Origin: Photobacterium sp. OFAV2-7
Lineage (GTDB): Bacteria; Pseudomonadota; Gammaproteobacteria; Enterobacterales; Vibrionaceae
NCBI RefSeq assembly: GCF_022347985.1
Contig: NZ_JAKRFQ010000002.1
Span: 1-58,620 of the forward strand
Reading direction: 5' to 3'
DNA length: 58,620 nucleotides
The notes below the pieces were generated by a model. That model ran no database searches, was not told where the DNA came from, and worked only from the letters and a program-made list of their open reading frames with translations. Of the stretch, positions 11,178 to 22,791 are shown one piece after another. Made by a program: the position numbers and the translations under genes. How positions within the stretch are numbered: position 1 is the first letter of the stretch; each line of letters begins with the position of its first letter.

Positions 11178-12134
11178 TTAGGTGGTAGACAAATCACGAC
11201 ATCGGCTGATGATTAACTCCCTTAACCAACTGTGCCCGAGGTCTTTTTCTTGATGTTGATGCCAGAAAAGCGTGTATGCCATAGCAGGAAGTTCTGGCGG
11301 AAGCGGTAATACCACAAGATCGAGCTGGGCGGTGATGTAATGGGCAAAGTGACTTGGGGCGGTAAATACGAGGTCGGTGTGGGTGCATAAACTGGCAGCA
11401 CTGTTGAAATCGGGCACGTACATCGCGATGTCACGGTGCAAACCTTTCTCGGCCAGCTTGTAGTCCAGCAGCCAGCGATCGTCCTGCCCGCAGCGGACTT
11501 GGATATGGCGTTGTTCAAGGTAGTAGTCCTGATCCCACTCCCTGTCGGTCTGGCACAGGATCGGGTGGCCCTGGCGGACAATACAGCGCTGGGTATCACG
11601 GCATAACTCCTGGAACACGATCCCCTTTGGCGGCATCAGGGTCAGCATCGCGTCCTTGGGGTTGAGATCCTTGCCGGTGATCCCGAAATCAATCTCGCCC
11701 CGCTGGAGTCGGTCAAAGGTATTGGGCTCCCATGCCTGGGTATCGAGAATGATATTGGGTCCTTTGGCAAAAATCTCCCCTAAAAACTGTGGCAGAAAAA
11801 GCGGGTAGGCGCTTTCGACCAGGGCCATTTTGAAATGGCGCTCGCTGGTCTCGGGAATAAACTCTGCCGGGGCGGTGATCAGCTCGACTTCCCGCAGCAG
11901 GTGACCGAGCAGGGGAAGCAGCGCCTGTGCCCGGGGAGTTGGGGCCATGCCGTGGGCGGTACGGGTAAAGAGCGGATCGCTAAACTGCTCGCGCAGGCGT
12001 GTCAGACTTTTGCTGACCGCCGACTGGCTGAGGTTAAGCCGTCTGGCGGCATGGGTCACACTGCGTTCTTCCAGCAGGACATGGAGGCAAACCAGCAAGT
12101 TGAGATCGATACGGGCAAGTTTTTCAAAAGACAC
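11178..12134 (-). CDS. LysR-family transcriptional regulator
   Basis: The 318-residue protein has the LysR winged helix at its N-terminus (ARIDLNLLVCLHVLLEERSV then THAARRLNLSQSAVSKSL, residues 7-44) and a substrate-binding effector domain. The start is GTG 12134, with TGAGG about 7 bases before it. It diverges from an MFS exporter gene across 116 bases that hold a palindrome (12162-12177), so it probably regulates that exporter and itself. The N-terminal style is like NodD/LeuO-type members. The effector is unknown. Confidence 0.92.
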   Translation of the reverse strand: MSFEKLARIDLNLLVCLHVLLEERSVTHAARRLNLSQSAVSKSLTRLREQFSDPLFTRTAHGMAPTPRAQALLPLLGHLLREVELITAPAEFIPETSERHFKMALVESAYPLFLPQFLGEIFAKGPNIILDTQAWEPNTFDRLQRGEIDFGITGKDLNPKDAMLTLMPPKGIVFQELCRDTQRCIVRQGHPILCQTDREWDQDYYLEQRHIQVRCGQDDRWLLDYKLAEKGLHRDIAMYVPDFNSAASLCTHTDLVFTAPSHFAHYITAQLDLVVLPLPPELPAMAYTLFWHQHQEKDLGHSWLRELIISRCRDLSTT

Positions 12135-12161
12135 AACAAAACCTCAGGCAGAGTGATATTC

Positions 12162-12177
12162 CAGAATGGAAATTCTG
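12162..12177. promoter_or_regulatory. Palindrome in the LysR/MFS intergenic region (putative operator)
   Basis: CAGAAT-GGAA-ATTCTG is a perfect 6-base inverted repeat around 4 bases. A second imperfect dyad (TGAATATAAACC facing ATTTCTGTTCA) follows at about 12180-12203. LysR proteins bind such dyads in divergent promoters. The assignment is by position only. Confidence 0.5.
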
Positions 12178-12250
12178 ATTTGAATATAAACCATTTCTGT
12201 TCATATCTCTAAGGGCTTAGACTGCCGCCATAACAAGAGAGGAAAGTCAC

Positions 12251-13453
12251 ATGAAGCCTGAAAACACGCAGTCCGGAACAAGGTTGGTTGCCCTGATGGT
12301 CACCCTTGTCCTATTTAGCCCACTGGCTATCGATATCTACCTGCCCGCCCTGCCGGCGATGGCTGAGACCTTCGCGGTTGACGCCACCCGGGTTCAGGAT
12401 ACGGTGACCTGGTTTATGTTTAGCCTCGGCCTGGGACAGCTATTGGCAGGCCCGCTGGCTGACCGTTTTGGACGTCGCCCTATTGCCCTGGGCGGAGTAA
12501 GTATTTATGCCCTCAGTGCGGCGATGGCGTACTGGGCGCAGACACTGGATTTATTGCTGGTGGCTAGACTGCTGCAGGGGTTCGGCGCCTGTGCAACCTC
12601 GGTGGCTGCCTTTGCCGCCGTTCGCGACAGCTTCGGGCCTGAGCGTAGCGGCCGAATGATCAGCTACCTCAATGGGGCGATCTGCTTTATTCCGGCATTG
12701 GCACCGCTGCTGGGTTCGTGGCTGACCCATGAATTTGGCTGGCGTTCGAACTTCAGCTTTATGGCAGGCTTTGCCTTGGTTGCTGGCGCTTTCCTGGCGG
12801 TCTTTTTCAAGGAAACACGCCCGGCGGAAACCAAGGCTGATGGTGTGCTGTTCAGTGCTGATCGCTATTTGTCGGTGCTGCGCGAACCGGTGTTTTTGTT
12901 CCACGCCACGCTTTGTATGCTGTCGATGGCGGTGATTTTGGCCTATGTGACCTCGGCGCCGGTATGGCTGATGGTGGAGCAGGGACAGAGTATGGGACAG
13001 TTTACAATGTGGTTCGGGGTGAACGCTGCCCTGAATATTCTGGCCTGCATGGTGGCGCCCAAATACATGGATAAGTTTGGTACCCGCAACACCCTAAACC
13101 TCGGTTTGCTGATGCTGATTGGCTCCGGTGCGGCGATGCTGGTACTGAGCAGTATTCACCAGGCATGGGCCTTTATGGTGCCTATCTTTATGTCGTCTTT
13201 TGGTTTTGCCTTTGTTTTGGGCTCGGCGGCAGGTAAGGCGCTGGCACCGTTCGGTGACCGTGCCGGCACGGCGGCGGCATTGCTGGGGCTGTTCCAGATG
13301 AGCGGTGCCGGCATGATGGTGAGCCTGACTCAGCGTCTGGATTTAACCCCGCCGATGCTGCTGACGCTGCAGATGTGGCTATTGGTTCCCGGTCTGTTGA
13401 TCCTGTGGTCAAAGCTGGGTCGCCGCTGGCATGCCGTCGCAACAACCAGCTAA
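12251..13453 (+). CDS. MFS multidrug transporter, Bcr/CflA family
   Basis: The 400-residue inner-membrane protein has about 12 hydrophobic segments and the drug/H+ antiporter motif LADRFGRRPIAL after the second segment. It also has the family opening SPLAIDIYLPALPAMAE, typical of Bcr/CflA exporters (bicyclomycin, chloramphenicol, sulfathiazole). It starts behind GAGAGGAAAG and is divergent from the LysR regulator that probably controls it. Substrate unknown. Confidence 0.92.
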   Translation: MKPENTQSGTRLVALMVTLVLFSPLAIDIYLPALPAMAETFAVDATRVQDTVTWFMFSLGLGQLLAGPLADRFGRRPIALGGVSIYALSAAMAYWAQTLDLLLVARLLQGFGACATSVAAFAAVRDSFGPERSGRMISYLNGAICFIPALAPLLGSWLTHEFGWRSNFSFMAGFALVAGAFLAVFFKETRPAETKADGVLFSADRYLSVLREPVFLFHATLCMLSMAVILAYVTSAPVWLMVEQGQSMGQFTMWFGVNAALNILACMVAPKYMDKFGTRNTLNLGLLMLIGSGAAMLVLSSIHQAWAFMVPIFMSSFGFAFVLGSAAGKALAPFGDRAGTAAALLGLFQMSGAGMMVSLTQRLDLTPPMLLTLQMWLLVPGLLILWSKLGRRWHAVATTS

Positions 13454-13523
13454 GAACACTGAATTTATAACTAGACGCCTTTTCCCTGCAGGGCGCTGGG
13501 TCTCGACAACCCTTCTACGATTT

Positions 13524-13552
13524 GCCTGTCACGCTGTGGCAGGCTTTTTTTT
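13524..13552 (+). terminator. Terminator after the MFS gene
   Basis: GCCTGTC pairs with GGCAGGC (one G-T pair) around a 7-base loop and runs into eight T. It overlaps the last codons of the convergent EamA gene. Confidence 0.8.
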
Positions 13553-14422
13553 GCCTTTCCATTGTTGGATCAGCAGTCCGCAGACAATCAGCACCAGTCC
13601 GGCAAGGGTCGAGGGGTGGATTTCTTCGCCGATGATGGTTGCCAGCAACAGCAGGGAGATAAACGGCGAAATGAAGATCAGGTTGCTGATCCGGGCTGTG
13701 TTGCGGGTGAGCCTCAGGGCATTGAGCCACAGGACGAACGTCACGCCCATCTCAAACAGTCCGACATAGCTGACAGCAAGCCAGCCTTGCCACGGCACGC
13801 TTGGCCAGTTGCCGAGATAGAGGCTGAGGCCGACAGAGAAAGGCAGCGAGACCAAAAAGCCGAGCAATACGCCCAGTACCGGATCGGCCTGGTTCTTGGC
13901 ATTTAGGATCCAGTACATAGCCCACAGCAGGGTGGATAACAGTGCCAGCGCGACCCCGGTAGGGTTATCAAACTGCAAGGCCATGATATCGCCTTTGGTC
14001 GCGATCACCACCACACCCAGGTAGCCTAAGCCACAGGCGACCCAGTCCTGTTTGCGAATTTTCTGGCCGAGAAACACCGCGGCCATCAGAGTCAGGGTAA
14101 TGGCCCAGCTGTAATTGAGGGGCTGGGCCTGCGAGGCCGGCAATAGGTCATAGGCCTTGAACAGGATCAGATAATAGGCAAAGGGATTGATCAAGCCGAG
14201 CAGCAGATAATAGAAAGGGCGGGCCATGAACGTGCGGCCAAGCAGGTGTAGCTTGCCCTGAAAGAAAGCGATAATTATCAGCGCGACAGCGGAGACCACA
14301 CTGGCTGCCACCATCATTTGGATCGGGCTGAAGAAATCAAGGGTGATTTTAAATGCCGTGGCAACCGTCGACCAGAGTAGAACTGCTGCCAACCCATATC
14401 CGAGAGCGTAACGTTCGTTCAT
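13529..14422 (-). CDS. EamA/DMT-family permease
   Basis: The 297-residue protein has ten hydrophobic segments in two EamA-type repeats, with the typical opening ALGYGLAAVLLWSTVATAFK and second-half block ALLSTLLWAMYWILNAK. These inner-membrane carriers of the drug/metabolite superfamily often export amino acids or metabolites. The substrate cannot be read from the sequence. It is convergent with the MFS gene and ends in KGKKKPATA. Confidence 0.88.
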   Translation of the reverse strand: MNERYALGYGLAAVLLWSTVATAFKITLDFFSPIQMMVAASVVSAVALIIIAFFQGKLHLLGRTFMARPFYYLLLGLINPFAYYLILFKAYDLLPASQAQPLNYSWAITLTLMAAVFLGQKIRKQDWVACGLGYLGVVVIATKGDIMALQFDNPTGVALALLSTLLWAMYWILNAKNQADPVLGVLLGFLVSLPFSVGLSLYLGNWPSVPWQGWLAVSYVGLFEMGVTFVLWLNALRLTRNTARISNLIFISPFISLLLLATIIGEEIHPSTLAGLVLIVCGLLIQQWKGKKKPATA

Positions 14423-14721
14423 TATTCATCCATCATCTTTTTGGCTGCTTTTATATCAGAAGTCGCAGCACGGGTTATTCGTCATACCAAAGGCTGCCAG
14501 TCTATTCGATTGTCGATAGCCCGACCAGATCGTGGTTTCTCAGGCTGTGACAGCAAGCCCAATCATTATGCCTGATGGATTACAGCTTCCTCTCCGGGCC
14601 GCTTAACTGGCCATAATGGCTGGACATTTATCCAGTATCCACTTAGCCTTTAGCACAGAATAAATCGAGAATGAGTTCGTCTGACAACCATCATTCTTGC
14701 TATTAATTAGGGTTGGAAATC
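14423..14721. other. Intergenic region between the EamA gene and rmuC
   Basis: About 300 bases separate two divergent genes. The only clear element is a LexA-like palindrome at 14620-14635. No reading frame or RNA gene is supported here. Confidence 0.6.
14620..14635. promoter_or_regulatory. LexA-like SOS box upstream of rmuC
   Basis: CTGGACATTTATCCAG fits the CTG-N10-CAG form of gammaproteobacterial LexA boxes and has 5-base perfect arms (CTGGA/TCCAG). It lies about 90 bases before rmuC, a recombination-related gene. The core is less alternating AT than strong boxes. Confidence 0.5.
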
Positions 14722-16272
14722 ATGATAACTGAGTGGCTCACAGGAGCGGAGCTGGCTGTTGTTGCAGCGCTGTCCGGAGCAACCGTAGCCAGTGTGATCA
14801 CCGCACTATGGATGAAAGGCCGCTGGCAGCAACAAGCGCAACTGCTCCGTCAGCAGGCCGAAGCGGATGCCCGCCTGGCCCAAAGCCAGGAACAGCATTA
14901 TCAGGATCAGCTTGCAGAGCGAAACCAGGATCTCGATGAGCTGGACGTTGAGCGGGACCGCCTGACGTCCGAGTTACGCCAGATGCATGCCCGTCTGGCG
15001 GCGGCATTGGAAAAAATGCGCCATTTCGAAGCGCTGAAAAATGAGAAACAGTACCTGACCGAACAGCTGGAGAATGCCCGGCTGGCCAATGCCGGGTTAG
15101 AGGCGGATCTGCGCGAGCAGGAGGCCCGTCATTTCGAAGAGCAGAAAGCGGCAGATGACAAGATTGCCTTGCTGGAAAATGCCGAAGAGCGGTTGCGGGT
15201 CCAGTTTGAAAGCCTGGCCAACCGGCTGTTCGAACAGAAAACCCGAACTGTCGACGAGCAGAACAAGCTCAGCCTGGAACACTTGCTCAGCCCGCTCAAG
15301 GAGCAGCTGGAGGGCTTTAAAAAGCAGGTGACCGACAACTTCAGTCAGGAAGCTCGTGAGCGCCACACTCTGGTGCATGAGATCAATAACTTGAAGCAGC
15401 TCAACGAACAGATGGCCCGTGAGGCGATCAACCTGACCCAGGCCCTGAAAGGGGACAACAAGGCGCAGGGGAACTGGGGTGAAGTGGTGCTGGCCCGGGT
15501 ACTGAGCGAGTCCGGATTGCGGGAAGGCCATGAGTACCAGACCCAGATCAGCCTGGAAAACGAAGAGGGCAAGCGCTACCAGCCAGATGTGGTTGTGCGC
15601 TTGCCACAGGAGAAGGACGTGGTGGTCGATGCCAAGATGTCGCTGGTTGCCTATGAACGTTTCTTCAATGCTGAGACAGCGGCCGAACAGGAACTGGCCC
15701 TGAGCGAGCATGTGGCATCGGTGCGAAGTCATATGCGCGGCTTGAGCCGTAAGGACTATCACCAGTTGCATGGTATTCGCAGCCTGGACTACGTACTGAT
15801 GTTTATCCCGGTCGAACCGGCCTTTCAGGCGGCAGTCGAAGCCGACCCGAGCCTGATCCGTGATGCCATGGATCAAAACATCATGCTGGTCAGCCCGACA
15901 ACTCTGCTGGTGGCCCTGCGTACTATCAATAACCTGTGGCGTAACGAGCGCCAGAACCAGAATGCCAAGCAAATTGCCGAGCGGGCCGGCAAGCTCTATG
16001 ACAAGCTGCGCTTGTTCGTCACCGATATGGAAGCCGTCGGGGCATCGCTCGACAAAGCTAACCTGAGCTACCAGGGAGCAATGAATAAATTGGCGACAGG
16101 GCGCGGAAATGTGATCCGCCAGGCTGAAAGCTTCAAGTTGCTGGGTGTCGAGGTTAAGCGGGATATCAGTCCTGCTCTGGCCGAGCAGGCCCAGGCAGCG
16201 ACAGCGATAACGGAGGAAAGCAAGCCCTCGGCACTGTCACCTGCGGTGTCTGCTGCAAATGATTTACCGTAG
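14722..16272 (+). CDS. rmuC: DNA recombination protein RmuC
   Basis: RmuC limits rearrangements at inverted repeats. The 516-residue protein has an N-terminal membrane-like segment (AELAVVAALSGATVASVITAL), a long coiled coil (about residues 35-190, rich in Q/E/L/R) and a C-terminal nuclease-like domain around NWGEVVLARVLSESGLREG, VVVDAKMSLVAYERF and DYVLMFIPVEPAF. I chose ATG 14722 rather than a TTG three codons earlier. Genes rmuC-ubiE-ubiJ-ubiB-tat follow the order seen in Escherichia coli. Confidence 0.94.
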   Translation: MITEWLTGAELAVVAALSGATVASVITALWMKGRWQQQAQLLRQQAEADARLAQSQEQHYQDQLAERNQDLDELDVERDRLTSELRQMHARLAAALEKMRHFEALKNEKQYLTEQLENARLANAGLEADLREQEARHFEEQKAADDKIALLENAEERLRVQFESLANRLFEQKTRTVDEQNKLSLEHLLSPLKEQLEGFKKQVTDNFSQEARERHTLVHEINNLKQLNEQMAREAINLTQALKGDNKAQGNWGEVVLARVLSESGLREGHEYQTQISLENEEGKRYQPDVVVRLPQEKDVVVDAKMSLVAYERFFNAETAAEQELALSEHVASVRSHMRGLSRKDYHQLHGIRSLDYVLMFIPVEPAFQAAVEADPSLIRDAMDQNIMLVSPTTLLVALRTINNLWRNERQNQNAKQIAERAGKLYDKLRLFVTDMEAVGASLDKANLSYQGAMNKLATGRGNVIRQAESFKLLGVEVKRDISPALAEQAQAATAITEESKPSALSPAVSAANDLP

Positions 16273-16345
16273 TGCTTTGAGCAAACCGCAGCCATCAAGT
16301 ACACTAAGCCGGATAATTAAACACATATAGTATGACGGATATAGC

Positions 16346-17101
16346 ATGACGGACACCACACAAGATACGACCCATTTTGGCTATCGTACTGTAGCCAAGG
16401 AAGACAAAGCGGATCTGGTCGCGGAAGTATTTCATTCCGTAGCCGCGAAATACGACATTATGAACGACATGATGTCGATGGGTATCCATCGGGTATGGAA
16501 GCGCTTTACCATTGATTGCAGTGGTGTTCGCCGTGGCCATCGTGTGCTGGATCTCGGTGGTGGTACGGGTGATCTGACGGCTAAGTTTTCCCGTATCGTC
16601 GGTGAAGACGGCCAGGTTGTACTGGCGGATATCAATAACTCGATGCTGAAAGTCGGTCGCAGCAAGCTGCGTGATATCGGCATCGTCGGTAACGTCGGTT
16701 ATGTGCAGGCCAATGCCGAAGAGCTGCCGTTCCCGGATGATTACTTTGACTGTATTACTATTAGCTTTTGTCTGCGTAACGTGACTGATAAAGACAAGGC
16801 ACTGCGCTCGATGTTCCGGGTACTGAAGCCGGGTGGCCGCCTGTTGGTGCTGGAATTTTCCAAGCCGCAGCTTGAGCCGCTGTCTAAGGTCTACGATGCC
16901 TATTCTTTCCATCTGTTACCGAAAATGGGCGAACTGATTGCCAATGATGCGGAAAGCTATCGCTATCTGGCCGAGTCTATTCGAATGCACCCGGATCAGG
17001 ATACGCTGGAAGGCATGATGAAGGATGCCGGTTTCGAGCAGACCCAGTACTACAACCTGACGGGCGGTATTGTTGCCCTGCACCGCGGCTACAAGTTCTG
17101 A
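16346..17101 (+). CDS. ubiE: Ubiquinone/menaquinone C-methyltransferase UbiE
   Basis: UbiE methylates the quinone ring in ubiquinone and menaquinone synthesis using S-adenosylmethionine. The 251-residue protein has the SAM motif [11 protein letters not shown] (about residues 68-78), the family signature [18 protein letters not shown] (30-47) and the C-terminal block [17 protein letters not shown]. Length equals the Escherichia coli protein. It is followed by ubiJ and ubiB in the same direction. Confidence 0.97.
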   Translation: MTDTTQDTTHFGYRTVAKEDKADLVAEVFHSVAAKYDIMNDMMSMGIHRVWKRFTIDCSGVRRGHRVLDLGGGTGDLTAKFSRIVGEDGQVVLADINNSMLKVGRSKLRDIGIVGNVGYVQANAEELPFPDDYFDCITISFCLRNVTDKDKALRSMFRVLKPGGRLLVLEFSKPQLEPLSKVYDAYSFHLLPKMGELIANDAESYRYLAESIRMHPDQDTLEGMMKDAGFEQTQYYNLTGGIVALHRGYKF

Positions 17102-17108
17102 GGACATT

Positions 17109-17714
17109 ATGCCATTCGATGCTTTTGTTACCGGCGCGGTAGAAACCTCGCTAAATACCCTGTTAAAGGATGACGCCGAGAGTCAGCGTCGTCTGGGACG
17201 TCTGCGCGGCAAAGTCATTAGCGTAACCATTAATGAGTTTGGCAAGACGCTGATCTTTATTTTCAGTCAGCAAATCGACGTACTGGCAGTCTATGAAGGT
17301 GAGGTGGACTGCGAACTTGCACTGAACCTGACCGTACTGCCGGAGCTTCGTCAGCAGGCTAACCTGACCCAGTTGATCAAGGCCGACAAGCTGGCGCTGG
17401 AAGGTGATATCCAGCTGGCCCAACAGTTCTCGGCATTGCTGAGCGGCCTTAAGCCGGATGTGGAAGAGAAGCTGTCGCAATATACCGGTGATATTGTTGC
17501 CCATACCCTGGTGAGTGGTCTGAAAACTGGTGCGCAGCGAATTCGCCAGGGAGCGAAGCGACGCCAGCGCGATTTGGCAGAAGTGATCACCGAAGAATGG
17601 AAGCTTGCTCCGCAGGCGCTGGAGATCGCCCACTTTGCCGATCAGGTCGATGATTTGAAATCGGATGTTGCCCGCTTCGAGGCCCGCCTTGATCAGCTGC
17701 TGGGGCGACGCTAA
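17109..17714 (+). CDS. ubiJ: Ubiquinone biosynthesis accessory factor UbiJ (SCP2 domain)
   Basis: UbiJ is a lipid-binding scaffold that helps assemble the ubiquinone-synthesis complex. The 201-residue protein starts PFDAFVTGAVETSLNTLL and has an SCP2-like lipid pocket in its first half and a helical C-terminus (FADQVDDLKSDVARFEARLD). I chose ATG 17109, 7 bases after ubiE behind TGAGGA, over an earlier frame opening inside ubiE. Its position between ubiE and ubiB is diagnostic. Confidence 0.93.
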   Translation: MPFDAFVTGAVETSLNTLLKDDAESQRRLGRLRGKVISVTINEFGKTLIFIFSQQIDVLAVYEGEVDCELALNLTVLPELRQQANLTQLIKADKLALEGDIQLAQQFSALLSGLKPDVEEKLSQYTGDIVAHTLVSGLKTGAQRIRQGAKRRQRDLAEVITEEWKLAPQALEIAHFADQVDDLKSDVARFEARLDQLLGRR

Positions 17715-17717
17715 ACC

Positions 17718-19355
17718 ATGATGACCTATTCGGAGTTTAAACGCCTTTATCAAATTACCACAGTGAAGCTGCGCTACGGGCTGGATGAGTTTCTGCCTGA
17801 TGATCCGCGGGTTAAAGCACCGAAAATGGCTCGCAAGTCACTGTTTTGGATCAAGAACCAGCATGCCGACAAACCACTGGGTGTCCGCCTGAGGCTGGCG
17901 CTGCAGGAGCTGGGACCGGTGTGGATCAAGTTCGGCCAGATGATGTCGACCCGCCGGGATTTGTTTCCGCCGCATATCGCCGATCAGCTGGCGATGCTGC
18001 AGGATCAGGTTGCCCCGTTTGACGGCAAGCTGGCAAAGCAGCAGATGGAGCAGTCGTTAGGTGGGCCGCTGGAAACCTGGTTTGATGATTTTGACGAAAC
18101 GCCGCTGGCATCCGCCTCTATCGCCCAGGTTCATACTGCGACGCTGAAATCGGATGGCCGCAAGGTTGTGCTTAAGGTGATCCGCCCGGATATTTTGCCG
18201 GTGATCCAGGCCGATATTAAGCTGATGTACCGGATGGCGCGCATTTTGTCGCGGGCGTTGCCGGAAGCCCGCCGTCTGCGCCCGGTCGAGGTGGTACGGG
18301 AGTACGAGAAGACCTTGCTGGACGAGCTGAACCTGATGCGCGAAGCGGCCAACGGTATTCAGCTGCGCCGCAACTTTGAAGACAGCGATATGCTGTATGT
18401 GCCTGAGGTATATACCGATCTCAGCAGCGAGCGCTTGTTGGTGATGGAGCGCATCTACGGTATCCAGGTCTCTGATGTCGACGCCCTGGTGGCCAATGGC
18501 ACAGATTTGAAGCTGCTGTCCGAAAACGCGGTGAATATCTTCTTTACCCAGGTGTTCCGCGACAGCTTTTTCCATGCCGACATGCATCCCGGTAATATTT
18601 TTGTTGCACGAGAAAACCCGGAAAATCCGCAGTGGATTGCGCTCGATTGTGGTATCGTCGGCACCCTCAACCGGGAAGACAAGCGCTACCTGGCTGAAAA
18701 CTTGCTGGCCTTTTTTAACCGAGACTATCGGAAAGTGGCCGAGCTGCACGTTGATTCCGGCTGGGTACCGAAAGACACCAACATCGATGACTTCGAGTTC
18801 GCGATCCGTACGGTGTGCGAGCCTATTTTTGAAAAGCCGCTGGCTGAAATTTCGTTTGGCCATGTGCTGCTGAACCTGTTTAATACCGCGCGCCGCTTCA
18901 ACATGGAAGTACAGCCGCAGCTGGTGCTGCTGCAGAAAACCCTGTTGTATGTAGAAGGGTTAGGGCGCCAGCTCTACCCGCAGCTGGACTTGTGGGATAC
19001 GGCCAAACCGTTCCTGGAAGACTGGATGTCCCGTCAGGTAGGACCACAGGCCGTTATTGATGGTGTTAAAAGTAGGGCTCCGTTCTGGGCAGAAAAATTG
19101 CCGGAGTTGCCGGAATTACTGTATGACAGTTTGCGCCAGGGCAATGCACTGAACCAACGGATTGATACACTTTACGACAACTTTATGGACAGTCGGCGTG
19201 ATCAGGGCCTGGCAAGGTTCTATTTTGGTATAGGTGCAACCTTGGTTGTATGTTCTGCCATACTTTTTAGTAATCATATTGAAACTTATCCAGCGGTCTC
19301 GGCCGTTACGGGGGTCACGTTTTGGTTACTTGGGTGGCGTGCTTGCCGCAAATAG
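17718..19355 (+). CDS. ubiB: Ubiquinone biosynthesis regulatory kinase-like protein UbiB
   Basis: UbiB is an ABC1/ADCK atypical kinase/ATPase needed for ubiquinone synthesis. The 545-residue protein has the KxGQ-type motif ([20 protein letters not shown]), the modified P loop ASIAQVHTA, a catalytic DMHPGNIF and a metal-binding ALDCGIVG. Two hydrophobic segments at the C-terminus (about 495-540) anchor it in the inner membrane. It starts 3 bases after ubiJ. Confidence 0.97.
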   Translation: MMTYSEFKRLYQITTVKLRYGLDEFLPDDPRVKAPKMARKSLFWIKNQHADKPLGVRLRLALQELGPVWIKFGQMMSTRRDLFPPHIADQLAMLQDQVAPFDGKLAKQQMEQSLGGPLETWFDDFDETPLASASIAQVHTATLKSDGRKVVLKVIRPDILPVIQADIKLMYRMARILSRALPEARRLRPVEVVREYEKTLLDELNLMREAANGIQLRRNFEDSDMLYVPEVYTDLSSERLLVMERIYGIQVSDVDALVANGTDLKLLSENAVNIFFTQVFRDSFFHADMHPGNIFVARENPENPQWIALDCGIVGTLNREDKRYLAENLLAFFNRDYRKVAELHVDSGWVPKDTNIDDFEFAIRTVCEPIFEKPLAEISFGHVLLNLFNTARRFNMEVQPQLVLLQKTLLYVEGLGRQLYPQLDLWDTAKPFLEDWMSRQVGPQAVIDGVKSRAPFWAEKLPELPELLYDSLRQGNALNQRIDTLYDNFMDSRRDQGLARFYFGIGATLVVCSAILFSNHIETYPAVSAVTGVTFWLLGWRACRK

Positions 19356-19423
19356 CAGGTAAAGTATGCAGCCTAAACATATCGTTTTTGTTATCAACCA
19401 CAATTAGCTGAGGTAAAACAAGC

Positions 19424-19672
19424 ATGGGTGGTATTAGTATCTGGCAATTGCTTATCATTGCATTGATCATTGTGCTTCTTTTCGGTACCAAGAAACTTCG
19501 CTCGCTGGGCGGTGATCTGGGTTCTGCCGTGAAGGGCTTTAAGAAAGCGATCGGTGAAGATGACTCGGCAGCCAAGAAAGACGCTGACGCGGATTTCGAG
19601 CAAAAGAAACTTGCTGATGATCAGCAGGGTGAGCAGGCTCAAAAGAGCCAGAAAGACAAAGAGCAGGTTTAA
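19424..19672 (+). CDS. tatA: Sec-independent protein translocase subunit TatA
   Basis: TatA forms the pore of the twin-arginine system that exports folded proteins. The 82-residue protein has the family start [20 protein letters not shown] (single membrane helix), the [14 protein letters not shown] hinge and amphipathic helix, and a charged tail ([12 protein letters not shown]). It heads tatABC, 68 bases after ubiB. Confidence 0.97.
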   Translation: MGGISIWQLLIIALIIVLLFGTKKLRSLGGDLGSAVKGFKKAIGEDDSAAKKDADADFEQKKLADDQQGEQAQKSQKDKEQV

Positions 19673-19675
19673 CGC

Positions 19676-20014
19676 GTGTTTGATATCGGGTTCTGGGAGT
19701 TAATACTGATCTCGGTGGTGGGATTGGTAGTACTGGGGCCGGAACGTCTTCCCGTCGCGATCCGTTCGGTATCGCGCTGGGTTGGCGCTGCTCGTAATAT
19801 GGCTAATTCGGTGAAAGATGAACTGTCGCAAGAACTGAAAATTCAGGAATTGCAGGAAAATCTGAAGAAGGCCGAGCAAATGGGAATGAAGGACTTGTCG
19901 CCTGAACTGCGTGATTCGGTGGAAGAGCTGAAACAAGCCGCCGCTGATGTGCAGCGTCCCTATGCTGAGAAAAACGAGCACACCTCAGCAACGACTTCTC
20001 AAAAGCAGGATTAA
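19676..20014 (+). CDS. tatB: Sec-independent protein translocase subunit TatB
   Basis: TatB pairs with TatC to recognise twin-arginine signal peptides. The 112-residue protein begins [20 protein letters not shown] and continues with [17 protein letters not shown], the TatB hallmark, followed by a long helical tail. The start is GTG 19676, three bases after the tatA stop. Confidence 0.96.
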   Translation: MFDIGFWELILISVVGLVVLGPERLPVAIRSVSRWVGAARNMANSVKDELSQELKIQELQENLKKAEQMGMKDLSPELRDSVEELKQAAADVQRPYAEKNEHTSATTSQKQD

Positions 20015-20025
20015 ATTACATCACT

Positions 20026-20781
20026 ATGTCTACAGTCGAAGAAACGCAACCGTTATTCAGCCATTTGGTAGAGCTGCGTAATCGGCTGCTGCGTTCCATT
20101 TTGAGTGTCTTAGTGGTTTTTCTTGGTCTGGTCTGGTTTGCCAACGACATCTATGCGTTTTTGTCGGCACCTTTGGTCGAGCGTCTGCCCGACGGGGCGA
20201 CGATGATTGCAACAGATGTGGCATCGCCTTTCTTTACACCAATAAAACTCACTTTGGTTACCTCAGTGTTTGTTGCTGTACCTATGATTTTGTATCAGGT
20301 GTGGGGCTTCATTGCACCGGGCCTGTACAAACACGAACGTAGGCTGATCATGCCGTTGCTGTTTTCCAGCTCGTTGCTGTTCTACGCCGGGGTGTCTTTT
20401 GCTTATTTTGTCGTGTTCCCGCTCGTGTTTGGTTTCTTTACCAGCATTGCGCCGGACGGGGTACAGGTTGCAACTGACATTGCCAGCTACCTCGACTTTG
20501 TTTTGGCACTGTTTATGGCCTTCGGTATCGCCTTTGAGATCCCGGTTGCCATTATTCTGCTGTGCTGGACCGGGGCGACCGATCCGCAGAGCCTGAAGCA
20601 GAAGCGGCCATATATCATTGTGGCTGCCTTTGTGGTGGGGATGATGCTGACGCCGCCGGACATTATTTCGCAGACATTGCTGGCCATTCCGATGTGCTTG
20701 CTGTTTGAGGTTGGCTTGTTCTTCTCTCGTTTCTATATCCGCGACGGAGAAGAGGAAGACGCGGAACATGACGAGCAATAA
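20026..20781 (+). CDS. tatC: Sec-independent protein translocase subunit TatC
   Basis: TatC is the six-helix receptor for twin-arginine signal peptides. The 251-residue protein has the conserved N-terminal block [16 protein letters not shown], the periplasmic FFTPIKLT loop, [17 protein letters not shown] and [20 protein letters not shown]. It closes the tat operon and is followed by a terminator. Confidence 0.97.
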   Translation: MSTVEETQPLFSHLVELRNRLLRSILSVLVVFLGLVWFANDIYAFLSAPLVERLPDGATMIATDVASPFFTPIKLTLVTSVFVAVPMILYQVWGFIAPGLYKHERRLIMPLLFSSSLLFYAGVSFAYFVVFPLVFGFFTSIAPDGVQVATDIASYLDFVLALFMAFGIAFEIPVAIILLCWTGATDPQSLKQKRPYIIVAAFVVGMMLTPPDIISQTLLAIPMCLLFEVGLFFSRFYIRDGEEEDAEHDEQ

Positions 20782-20800
20782 GCATAATGCATGACATAAG

Positions 20801-20826
20801 AACCGGCCGCTGGCCGGTTTTTTTTA
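20801..20826 (+). terminator. tat operon terminator
   Basis: A perfect 8-base GC-rich stem (AACCGGCC with GGCCGGTT) with a GCT loop runs into a T tract, 20 bases after tatC. It lies just before tatD. Confidence 0.9.
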
Positions 20827-20852
20827 TACAATTTTCAGAGATGGATGATCAC

Positions 20853-22746
<1,894 letters not shown>

Positions 22747-22762
22747 TATTCCACTGAGTAAG

Positions 22763-22791
22763 AGGCGGGATAGGAGTATCTCGCCTTTTTT
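22763..22791 (+). terminator. hemB terminator
   Basis: AGGCGGGATA pairs with TATCTCGCCT (one G-T pair) around GGAG, then six T. It touches the stop codon of the convergent asnC. Confidence 0.85.

Noticed and set aside
15097-15972. 291-residue minus-strand frame inside rmuC
   Set aside because: Antisense to the coiled coil and nuclease domain of RmuC; no recognisable motif.
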